Shown: one piece after another, positions 24,801 to 34,527 of the stretch
How the letters are laid out: each line of letters starts with the position of its first letter
How positions within the stretch are numbered: the stretch's first letter is position 1
Origin: Mya arenaria
Lineage: Eukaryota > Mollusca > Bivalvia > Myida > Myidae
Assembly: GCF_026914265.1 (NCBI RefSeq)
Contig: NC_069126.1
Span: 40,988,737-41,052,736, forward strand
DNA length: 64,000 nucleotides
Reading direction: 5' to 3'
Notes under the pieces: generated by a model
Databases searched by the model: none
What the model was told of the DNA's origin: nothing
Seen by the model: the letters and a program-made list of their open reading frames with translations, nothing else
Program-made: the position numbers and the translations under genes

Positions 24801-27800
24801 TAACTCGATCTTACTTATTTGTCAACTGAGTGTCACATTACATATCCAACCACGACTGCTAGATTCATGTATTTTCTTCTTTCAAAGGAGTACTGATATA
24901 TTGTTTTATCTTCAATGGCGCTGTTGTACTCCCTTGTAATAGGAACTTAATTAAACACTTTAACATCTTTAAAAAGTATGATAATTCTTATTTTCTCTGA
25001 GTAATTATTTTACTAAGTTACTTACTCAATAATTTCTACACTACATTTCAGGTGGTCCAACTCTGCATTTCAACAAGACATCACCTGTTTATTTATATCC
25101 GAATACTACAGTGATTGTCAAATGCCTTGTGGATGACTGCAATGTTAAAGGGCAATGGACGCTTCGATGGGAAGATGAAAATAAAACCGAAATAACGACT
25201 TGTAAACAAACAGAGGAATGCCTGTTAACACTGACTTATACGAGTAATAAAGAGATGACATATATTTGCAGCGCATGGAAATCAGACGAGCTTCTAGGCA
25301 ATTCATTGACAGTTCTTAACACAATGACAAAAGGTTTGTAAATAACGTTTCAAAATACATTTTATATGATACCAAAACCGGGCGTCAATCATTTTATGTC
25401 AATGACACGATAAATGAAAAGCTTATTTGTACATTTTATCCGTTCTTTTTCATTCCTTTTGTTCCATTCAATAATTTATATTTTCATTCGTGCATGATTT
25501 TCTGAACGATAAAACTTGTGATCATTTTGCATGAAGCAGTCGACCAATTGTGACGTTTGTAGGCGGAGTTTTGAAAGAAACATCGCTCTGTTTTGGCGCT
25601 GGTGAATCACCGTGCGTAGAGATTTTACTACGATCTACTTTTTGCTAAATATAGCATGCACATGTACACAAACAACTGATGAAATGACACTGTAATTGTG
25701 CCAAGTTTAAAAAAAAATTGACACGTAAAATATCGAAATGAATTTTTTCATCATAAGAATGATATAATGTATCCCTCATATTAAAAAACAATATTTTGAA
25801 ATATCATAACTTACTATTAAACAACATTTAAGTACATAAAATGATTGGAACCTGTCAAATTGTCACGTATTTTTCGAGTATGAACAAACGTCTTAAAGTG
25901 TCAATTCAAGAAGACTTGCACATCGTTAAACTACAATTTGATGGAAAATATTAAAAGGCAACAAAATAATAGTATTTTGACGCTATTTATATCTGTTAAA
26001 CTGAACGTATCCATAAAATCATCCTGACAACATTCATCATGCCCACTCACATTGGTCATGCATATGTAAAACAGGAGTTAAAATATAGTGATATTTTTCG
26101 TGATAAAAACAACAATATTACAAAGGAAATCATTATTACCAATATATGTTTTACAGTAACTTCCAAATGATTAAAAAGAATATTAGATTTTTTTTGTGCA
26201 AATTATTTTTGGACTATTTATTTAATATATATGCGGATGATAAAAAGAACGCCAAGATCTTTAAGATTACGGGCGACAAGTGCTCTCGCGTTTTGTTCCA
26301 TTTGTTGTAGTTAAAGACTTGTTCTCAAACCCCTTAGTTTAAGTCGGAAAAAATTAACAAAGGGAAATGGTAAATAAAATTATTGATTCTTATTTTTTTG
26401 TGCGTTCATGCAGTATGAACGCTTGGCCGCGAGTTTACATATTTTCCAAGAACCGCTAACGCGGTTCATGGATATGCAGTTTCGAAAAAAATTTTTTTTT
26501 CACTGCTTACAGCGTTTACCGTGCTTCCATACAGTATGATAATTATTGTTAATAAGTTGTATTTATTTTAATATGTTCTTTCTTAACAATTTCAACACTA
26601 CGTTTCAGGTGGTCCTACTCTGAATTTGAACGCGACATCACCTGTTGATTTACATCCGCATATGAAGTTGACCGTCAACTGCTTTGTTGCTGACAGCAAT
26701 GCCACAGGACAATGGATGATTCGGTGGGAATATGAAAATAAGACTGAAATAAAAACTTGTAAGCAAACAGAGGAATGCCTGTTTACACTGACTTATACGG
26801 GAGATGAAGAGATGACATACATTTGCAGCGCATGGGAATCAGATGAGCTTCTGAGACATTCTTTGACAGTTTTCAACTCAATGACAGAGGGTAGTTCTGT
26901 CGCCAATGGCAAGTTAACTTAAAAGCTTATTAGTACATTTCATCCCTAATTTTTCCTTTATTCCTTTCAACCGTTCATAAATCTTTTAACATTTAGTTTA
27001 AAAGTTATTTGGTATCAGTCGTTAAATCCACACAGCTTCGGCTATGGTGATCATTTATTTCCAAATACGGGACAATAGACAACTAAATATCTCTTACGAA
27101 CGACATGATATTGAAAAGGTTTACGGTGCCACTACCATCCATAGATAACATGAAGGTCCATGACAAAATGAAATCAATGCGTTAACTGTGTTAAATTAAA
27201 ATTTATTACGAAAAGTGCAACATTGCATTTGAAAATCTGAAGTTCAAATTTGAGTGTTGGTATTTTCTTAATTGTGTGCATTAATAACATACACAATTTA
27301 TTTTCAACCTTTCAAAGTTGACATTATCTTAAATAAATTTAATGTAATAAAAACGAAACAATAGTTACAAAATCGTACTTGAGTACTTGTAATTTAAATG
27401 TTGTTTAATTGCAGAAGTCACAACCGAATCGGCACAAGTTGTTTCCCAACAGTGGCATACGTCGGTCCTTTACGCCGTATCGGGAACAGTTCTACTTTTA
27501 CTTGTAACAACGTTTACCGTGCTTCTTTGTAGGCGATGCAAACCTCATGGTAATTGTGCAGATACTGTTAATTAAAACACAGTCATTTAAAACAATGTTT
27601 TATCGAATCATATCTTCTTCTTTTAATCGGTCATTAATAACTTTTTTCATGATTTATTCAGAAATACTATTTAATTAGTTCACCAAACCTAAACGTAAGC
27701 TATTTGTGATTGTTTTGATTTTGATTCTGATAATGTTATACTATATATGGTTGTTAAACGTGTGTTACCTCACTGCAAAAATTCAGCATTTGTCTCTACA

Positions 27801-29990
27801 TACGAACAATCATAATTGAAGATTGAGAAAGTACTACCAGTTTGACTATATGAAGTCGGGTACTACATCAGGGCACTAGATCGAAAGATAATTGTTCACA
27901 TTATAGCAAAAACAATTTCACTTAATCGAAAATACAATGGAAGCTATGGAAACATGTTCAGCACACAATAAATCTATTGTAATCTTTCAATAGCACAAGA
28001 ATCGAAAATACGACTAACACTGCACCAAAATTCATACAACTTCATGAATATAACGTTAATGTTTTTCAGTGAATCTTGAACCGATCATTAATGTATTTAG
28101 AGAAATGAGCTTATTTACAAACGTTATAAGTCATACTTGATGAATATTGGTGGCATCGGTTAATTAAGCTTATGGTATCCTCTAAAAAGGAAACACATGA
28201 ACTGTTGACGTTCACATAATTGAATTGGCATTGCGCTGAGTGAAAGAGTTTTGTTTTTAATTCTTTGACACAGTTTATCACACTCTTCTACGCCGAAGAA
28301 GAACTGCAGTTAAAGAGCGAAGTACACATGTGTACGATGATGTTCATTCTAATCAAGAGACGACTGCGCTTCACAATCTGGTAAGATTTGTTTTCATTAT
28401 AACCATCAAATGTAATGTCTTCTTGACTAAGAAGAATTGATCGTTTCATCTCAGGGTTACCGATTCAATTTCATAATGATGTTGCTATTCGTGTAGTATT
28501 TCATTATAAAAAACTGTTAAATAGATTGATTCTTGTAAACTACACGTATTCAAATACATCTGACCTAGTACATGAATAAGGTTTTACTATTTGTATTGGC
28601 CGTTTATAGACAGTAAATACACATTAAAGAATACATATCATATCAATCAGTAAGTTTACCAAACCGAGAATAGGAAAATCAGTCTACACAAATAACATTC
28701 TAAACTCTGCGAGAGTTCAAACAGAAAAAAGATGTTTCGCCAGATTATAGCAAACAGCTTTACACAATTTACAAACAACAACAACAAAACAAGTGAATTT
28801 AAGTTCTGCGCAACATTCTTAGTACAGCGATCGTAATTGGATAATTAACTAAGCAGCCATTATCATTTTCTGTACTGATAGTAAACAAGTGAGCACATTG
28901 GTCAGAACAAGTCATTGTCATAATCGCCTTAAATGTCTCGAGACCACAATGGTCGTATATAGTATTCCAAAGAAATTGACGATATTTTTCTTTCACGTGA
29001 CAAAACAGAAGAAGATGAACACATATATTATCAGTCAAAATTGACAGGACTTACATATCTGAACATATAGGCGTGACATTAACTGTCCTAGTTAATTTAA
29101 GATTAATTTACAAACAGAAGGAATCCTTGGTCTCGTATTTGCAACTGAGGTTGCATGTGATTGTGAGGGGTACTGTTCATTCTCAGCTACCATCAGCGTT
29201 ACTATTATATACATGGCAATTTGCTTAGATATGAAATTCTGATTGCACCACATAATAATAAATTAATAATAATAACATCTTGCTCAAAATTCGTTCAAAC
29301 AATATTGTCATCAATACCCTTTTACAGTGATATAAATACAGACTTTAAGTCCTTTTTTTTCTAAAAAACAAACCTGAAAATAAACAGGAATTTACAAAGA
29401 AGTGTTTGTTTCGTTTTATGTATGTCATTTTTATACTTAATAGTCTTTTTTTCAAAAAGACAAACAAACATAAATATAATAAGGAATTTACACAGAAGTG
29501 TATGTTTCGTTTTATGTATATCATATTTGTACCTGATAGTCTTTTTTTCTCAAACACAAATTAAATTAGTAAGGAATTTACAAAGATGTGTCTGTTTTGT
29601 TTTATGTATATCATATTTATACTTGTTCGTCCTTTTTTTCTAAAAAACAAATACAAGAGTAATAAGGAATTTACAAAGAAGTGTTTGATTTCGTTTTATG
29701 CATATATTTTTATACTTGAAATGTTTTTTTTTCTTTCTAAACAAGCAAACAAGCTTAAAAATAATCGTTTAAGTTTATTATACTTATTGAAACAGCTTTA
29801 TGTACATTTGAAGAGAGGAGTGTCTGCACGAGCCATCGAGAACAAAGACGCACCACCACTATTGGATACGGAAGAAAACAAAGACCGTTCAAACGAGAAT
29901 GTCAGCCACTACGACTATGTTGATACCCAATCCGACGACAGAGACCGTCGAACAAACTCACCGGATGCAAATTATATCCATGCTATATAA
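21491..29990 (+). CDS. IgSF receptor copy 2: seven Ig-like domains, TM, YDxV tail
   Basis: Exons: 21491-21808, 22071-22367, 22585-22890, 23004-23306, 23781-24098, 25052-25333, 26609-26890, 27415-27549, 28274-28380 and 29814-29990. All have GT/AG sites and the phases of copy 1. The exons sum to 2525 nt, the right remainder for a first exon ending in phase 1, so the frame is intact. The ectodomain differs from copy 1 by having the Ig6 exon twice. The tail has HVYDDV, SHYDYV and C-terminal NYIHAI. No first exon with an ATG was found: the frame just upstream of Ig1 opens only with GTG. The gene may therefore use a distal first exon in or beyond block U, or be 5'-incomplete. Function is inferred as for copy 1. 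Confidence 0.7.
22071..22367 (+). CDS. Copy 2 Ig2 exon
   Basis: 297 nt, phase 1-1, acceptor taattttcag, donor CCAG|GTACTT. Carries NVKLGYFPSDL, RTWMK and RDEGTYILIC. Confidence 0.8.
22585..22890 (+). CDS. Copy 2 Ig3 exon
   Basis: 306 nt, phase 1-1, acceptor ttttttcag, donor GTGG|GTAAGC. Carries PSYPVIGPKSDDF, LYCKTENGTEP and NVTCLVSN. Confidence 0.82.
23004..23306 (+). CDS. Copy 2 Ig4 exon
   Basis: 303 nt, phase 1-1, acceptor aataccag, donor AAAT|GTAAGT. Carries LTVPEFLFGESS, SICEVRNAVPAPAIEL and WNGKDMCC. Confidence 0.82.
23781..24098 (+). CDS. Copy 2 Ig5 exon
   Basis: 318 nt, phase 1-1, acceptor tccatttcag, donor TCAG|GTACAT. Carries FCQTNESNPPCTIEWT and GTITCSTRC. Confidence 0.83.
24497..24790 (+). 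pseudogene. Dead duplicate of the Ig5 exon inside copy 2
   Basis: After a preserved acceptor-like ttatttcag, the sequence still encodes recognisable pieces (CETNEFNPPCTI, then VLNVLYNATKGMA) of the Ig5 domain. The core Trp codon context, the second Cys region and the donor are lost, and the frame is broken. It shows that Ig5 was once duplicated here as well as Ig6. Confidence 0.75.
25052..25333 (+). CDS. Copy 2 Ig6a exon
   Basis: 282 nt, phase 1-1, acceptor acatttcag, donor AAAG|GTTTGT. Carries VKCLVDDC, WTLRWEDENKTE, ECLLTL and MTYICSAW. The upstream intron sequence is duplicated along with the exon. Confidence 0.8.
25540..26520. other. Intron between Ig6a and Ig6b, unrecognised insert
   Basis: About 1 kb of AT-rich DNA with no counterpart in copy 1. 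It contains a short palindrome gcgttcatgcagtatgaacgc (26402-26422) and T-rich tracts, and no coding frame. Confidence 0.4.
26609..26890 (+). CDS. Copy 2 Ig6b exon
   Basis: 282 nt, phase 1-1, acceptor acgtttcag, donor AGAGG|GTAGTT. Carries VNCFVADSNATGQW, RWEYENKTE, ECLFTL and MTYICSAW. It differs from Ig6a mainly in the first third, and the second Cys of VKCLVDDC is replaced by Ser. Confidence 0.8.
27415..27549 (+). CDS. Copy 2 transmembrane exon
   Basis: 135 nt, phase 1-1, acceptor taattgcag, donor CATG|GTAATT. Encodes the stalk QVVSQQWHTS, the span VLYAVSGTVLLLLVTTFTVL and LCRRCKPHG as stop-transfer. It is four codons shorter than in copy 1. Confidence 0.78.
28274..28380 (+). CDS. Copy 2 tail exon 1 (YDDV)
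   Basis: 107 nt, phase 1 to 0, acceptor tgacacag, donor TCTG|GTAAGA. Carries YHTLLRRRRTA and STHVYDDVHSN. Confidence 0.78.
29351..29790. repeat. Expanded intronic tandem repeat of about 93 bp, roughly five units
   Basis: Units beginning 'gtctttttttctaaaaaaca' recur at about 29351, 29443, 29540, 29629 and 29722, just before the last exon. Copy 1 has one equivalent unit (about 14155-14260). The short open frames on both strands are products of this repeat. Confidence 0.75.
29814..29990 (+). CDS. Copy 2 last exon (SHYDYV, NYIHAI, stop)
   Basis: 177 nt, phase 0 start, acceptor acatttgaag, TAA at 29988-29990. Carries ENVSHYDYVDTQSDD and ends NYIHAI. Confidence 0.8.
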   Translation, partial: RGVSARAIENKDAPPLLDTEENKDRSNENVSHYDYVDTQSDDRDRRTNSPDANYIHAI

Positions 29991-31560
29991 CCGATTTAGT
30001 AACTGATCAAATATTAACTATGTAGACGGATTTGTGTCATTTGGAGTTCACCGAATTATTATTATTTCACTGACCGTTTCAAGACCGTAACTTGATAGTT
30101 TATTGTTAGTAAGTGTACTGATGTTGTGTTTGCATGTGTGTTCTGATATGAACGTTTTGCTTGTAATACATTGTTAAGTTTAACTTATCTATTAATTAAA
30201 AAGTGCTTTGCAATTATTTGTGAATCATTCGCTTTTTCCAAATCGCTGCTTATCATTTAAAAAATGTATCTTTTATCTATAACCTAATCATATGTTAATG
30301 TCAACTGTATTTATAGTATTAACCGAAACTCATTTTAGAGTAAAAATCCTGTCGCTCAAATTTGGAGAAAAATCAAAATTCCTTTTGGTTAAGTGAGAAC
30401 TGTAGAGTTCATTAGTGTCTAGTCTGGTTGAATCGTAACTTGGATGAGTTACAACTGTTACTCCGTCTGTATTCACATTCATTCTCTGGAACTGTTTGTA
30501 TTTATTGTTTTCAAGTAGGCTCTAAATAGACCGTAAGGTGTATTGTGCAATGTTTCGACAAGTTTAATGTTGAGATCTTGTAAACCGGGCTACCCGCATT
30601 CAAAATGTAACTACGATGTTTCCTGCTTGATGTCATTCGTTGAACATTTATTTATCAACGATTAATTTGTATTTTTAAAACACTGGAACTAAAATATATA
30701 TCCTTGTTGTATATTGTGCAACTAGTTGATCGCTTTAAAGGACGTTTATTCGTTTACCTTTAACCATATCGTCACCTTAGTGCAATAACTCAATAACTGC
30801 ATATAGAAATAGAAGCAGATATTGAGTTATTGTACTAAGGTGACGATATGTAAGTACATAAATGTTTGGCTGTTGTGCTCGTCCATGTAGTTCACATTTG
30901 TATTACCATGGTGCAAATGATTCGATTTATTGCTAGATTCGATATCGCAATTACCAACATGAAACAAAATGACCGCTATGAATATAATAACAAACATATT
31001 ATTGGTGTTTGTTTTCTTTTGGTTTAAATACAATCAAATGAATGAACTAGCAAACATGCTATGATTGTGTCATTTTCTCTGATGTTCGTACGATAACAAA
31101 CGAATGTAACAACAAGCTTGTTATGAGTGTTTGTTGTTTGATAGTGTAAAATTAACACTGTTTATGTAGCGGTTTGCAATTATTTTAAGAAACGTATCAT
31201 TTATAAAAAAATATCAAGCATTGTATTTCAAACTGGTCATTTTAGCAAAATTGAGTATAAAATAAAATATACTAAAGCGTGTGTTTTTCGTCGTTGATTA
31301 TGTAGAGAAGTAGCTGCACGAGCGATGTGAACATAATCTAGCCTGCAATTGTAATCAATCGAAAGTGTGTTAAGAGCAAGGTCTTCAACGAAACTCCATG
31401 AACAAATGTAGATGAGTTCAATGTCACGCCCATTAGCTTACCCATAAAAAGTTTGACTACCATTGTATAGGAAAACACATATATTAAAGACAAAGCTTGA
31501 TCAAGTATCCGCTATTAACTTGACAAAAGGTCTCTGAGGGTTATTTATCTATCTTTCATT
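29991..31560 (+). other. 3' flank of copy 2 and intergenic DNA
   Basis: It is homologous to the 3' flank of copy 1, including the 'aataacaaacat' repeats near 30985-31130, and interrupted by a fold-back insert at 30765-30850. No gene is seen. Confidence 0.55.
30765..30850. repeat. Fold-back hairpin, 31-bp arms
   Basis: Arm 30765-30795 (catatcgtcaccttag..) pairs with 30820-30850 (..ctaaggtgacgatatg) with one mismatch and a 24-nt loop. The equivalent place after copy 1 lacks it, so it is an insertion. Confidence 0.8.
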
Positions 31561-32260
31561 AGGCTAATCTTGAAGTTTGCGGATGTCATCTAAAATAACT
31601 GTAAACAGTATAAAAAACATCTTGACAAAATTCAAAACGAATGCGAACGTATTGTTACTGGTTGTATTCGCATTGTTTTGTGATAGATTAGATAATATAC
31701 ATTATACAATATAAATAGAAAATGTTCTCTCTCCGGATAATATTTTAGATCCTCAGGCGGTAGGTCAAGCCTTAACAAGATCACTTCGAAACTCATCCAA
31801 TAGTTCTAGCCTTTGTACACTCAAGTCACTACATATTTATTCATTAATTCCTTCTACCATTTAAGCATGATTGTCTCCCTGTTGAAGCAAAAATCATTGT
31901 ATAATTTTTCATTTTGGAGTTTGCTATAAGTCGGATAACCCCAAACCAAATAATCTGTTTTATTATGGAAACCGCCAATTACAGGTCATTCACACTCGCT
32001 TTTGCAATAAACAATCAACTATCTGTTAAAACAATTATTCCCTTATTCCTCTGTTTGTGAGGAAGTCAGGAGCCAGTCAGTAACTGCCCTCTTTTTACTG
32101 ATCAAATGCGACTTATTCTCAACTCTAAGGTAAACATTGACTGTCGTAACGCCCCGCTATTTAATATAACTGATACTACCCTCACAGAAGAGAAAATTAA
32201 GACATTGCTCAATGCAGTTCACCTGTTAATTACAATGTTAAAAATATTTGAAAGACAGTG
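31560..32260 (+). mobile_element. LINE 3' coding relic
   Basis: In shifting plus frames the DNA encodes LDKIQNECERIVTG, then YYGNRQLQVIHTRFCNKQS, then FTDQMRLILNSKVNIDC, then EEKIKTLLNAVHLLI. These blocks occur in that order near the C-terminus of molluscan-type non-LTR retrotransposon polyproteins. Frameshifts and stops show it is dead. Confidence 0.65.
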
Positions 32261-34340
32261 ATCAGCCACATCCAACTACTTATAATTACTTTCACAAGCC
32301 CTAAATTATCTTCTTTCTCTAAACAATGACCATAACTAACTATTTAACCATTAACCATTTAAAACTAAAAACCTCAATAAATACAGCGTTACATTGCGTT
32401 TAAACAAGTGCTGAATTATGGAGTATGCAATTTTACCATAGCCAACAGATCTGTGAGTCATTGACCCAAAATTTTGTTTTACTATTAATAACAAAATTGG
32501 TAATAAGCAGGGCATGCATTGTAACCTTAAAGTAACCAATATTTTGTTGAAGGAATCACAAACTCCAGTCGTTGTTAAAATCCCCAAAATCTACGTCATT
32601 CATGTGATGCTTGCTTTGATGATGTGGATATTTTAAATATTTGTGACTAGGACACGTATGAGGTTATGGTCATACAGCTATTTTAAGCCCCTAGTAGACT
32701 CGTGTTCCAATATCGCCGTGTTAAATGACTGTTCAAAGGCTGTAATCACATCATGTTGAGTTTTGTTATCACATTTTAGATTGATTGGAAATAAACATGT
32801 CAAAACAAAACATTTATTTAGATACAAGCATATACAGCTTATGATCATCCAAACAATCATCAAAGCAAGAAATGATCATATTTACAAACAAATCATAACA
32901 AGCTTAAGAGAGCAATAATATCCATTTCAAGTTACATTTGAATGCTCACTATAAAGTCTCTTATCTGATTTGCATTTATAGTAAAAGACTCGGTCAGAAC
33001 ATGCTTTAAAACTTGAAACGCTAAGTACATTTGTAAACAGTCGTAAGATCTGTCAACATGTGCCTTATGGACCCTCGCCTAGGAATGCTTTCGTGCATCA
33101 TGAGACAGAAGCGTGTTTTGGTTGAGTGAATTTCTTTTACGTTTTGTAGATTATACGTGTGTGTACACTACAAATTAGTATTTTGAAAGGCCTAAATGTG
33201 GATTTCTACATTTAATATTTTGGTTTTGAAAATAACGTTCATATATTAGGTTGATCCAAATATAGGAAAGTAATCTATGATATATCGAGAGAACCATAGA
33301 GTAATGTTTTTAGCGTGTCTGCTTCTCGTCCATGCTATTTGCTAATAGAGATTGTTGCTTTGAATCCATGTCATAATTAAAAGTGTGCCTTTTACAAAGC
33401 AAATATATAAAATGCTTGATAAAACAACGTGCGATTCATGCAATTAAGATTTATTTGTTGACCATCTTAGGTGAATTTAAAAGAGCGAAAATGAATTGGC
33501 CACCATTATCAATATATAAATCACAATGTGATCGCTGGTAAAAGAGGCGGCCACCGTTAAAAAGTAACACTATAATTTGTTTTAGATGCAGTATTTTTGA
33601 GGCCAAGAGCACTTTTAACTTTTCCCGTCATGACATGATTTCGTAAGTGTATACGCATGCTTTCAGATTACAACATTCAAAATGCATGTTTTCTAAATTC
33701 CTTTTAAAACCATTACACGACTTGTAGATCATTGCAGTCGGGCATTTCTTCATTTATAGCGTTCAGTTAGGCCAATCAAACTACCTTTTTATCCAGATAA
33801 AATTGTTTAATAATACCTTTTTAATGAGACTGGAAAAAAGTTTTTAGCTCCTTATTCAGTTAAAACCAAATGTATGTAATTGCTAGAGTATTTCAAAAAT
33901 ATGAAATCCGCTAGGCAGCCATGCCGCTTATTTCTTGTACATATGAAAGTTTCCATTTATAGAGACATACTGGGTAGCTAAAGCAGACTGTTTTTAGTAA
34001 CAAAACAATGAACTAATACAACAAGCACAGCGCAAGCGATTAATGTGTAGGCTATTCAAATCACTTAATAGTAAAAATTAATGACTTTATAGTATGTAAA
34101 TATATTATAAAGTAAGAGTTTTTCACTAGTCTCTAATAACATTCAGGAAACAATACTTATGCTTAATTTTAATAGTCCTAATAGTGGTTTTAGTTATGTT
34201 GTCCTTGGTTTAAGCAATATTTATTTTAATATAGAATACAAAAGAAGACGTATACATATCAAACATAATAATTGTGAATACATTATAAAAACAATACAAT
34301 AAGGCGGTATATTTTGTCTTCATCTTTTGGTCTTTGATCT
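32261..34340. other. Intergenic AT-rich DNA, nothing recognised
   Basis: Downstream of copy 3 on its own strand. Short open frames at 32351-32863 show no domain and no conservation with other parts of the window. The 3' UTR of copy 3 probably lies at the right end of this stretch. Confidence 0.45.
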
Positions 34341-34344
34341 AGCA

Positions 34345-34527
34345 TCACGCTGATGCATTGTGGGACACAAGATCTTCTAAAGCAGGTTTCTGTGTTGAAC
34401 AGAACTCAATGTCAGCATACTCCGTCGGCGTATTTGTTCTCCTTGCCAGAACTTTGACGTTTGCTTCCTGTAGGTACGTGATGTCCAACTCGGCGTACGC
34501 TAGGCCGTCGTCATCACGTGGTTGCTG
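34345..34527 (-). CDS. Copy 3 last exon (ITIM LAYAEL, ITSM TEYADI, stop)
   Basis: 183 nt, phase 0 start, TGA at 34345-34347. Carries DDDGLAYAELDITYLQE, then TNTPTEYADIEF. The acceptor is a tandem TAGCAG, so the exon may begin three bases later (34524), dropping one Gln. The tyrosines of LAYAEL and TEYADI are 26 residues apart, with an extra tyrosine (ITYLQE) between them. Confidence 0.74.
   Translation of the reverse strand, partial: QQPRDDDGLAYAELDITYLQEANVKVLARRTNTPTEYADIEFCSTQKPALEDLVSHNASA

Noticed and set aside
26402..26466. Short palindromes as terminators or binding sites
   Set aside because: They are isolated within an AT-rich intron of a eukaryotic gene, with no supporting context.
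29345..29810. Several overlapping short ORFs in the copy 2 tail intron
   Set aside because: They are translations of the 93-bp intronic repeat and lie inside a well-supported intron.
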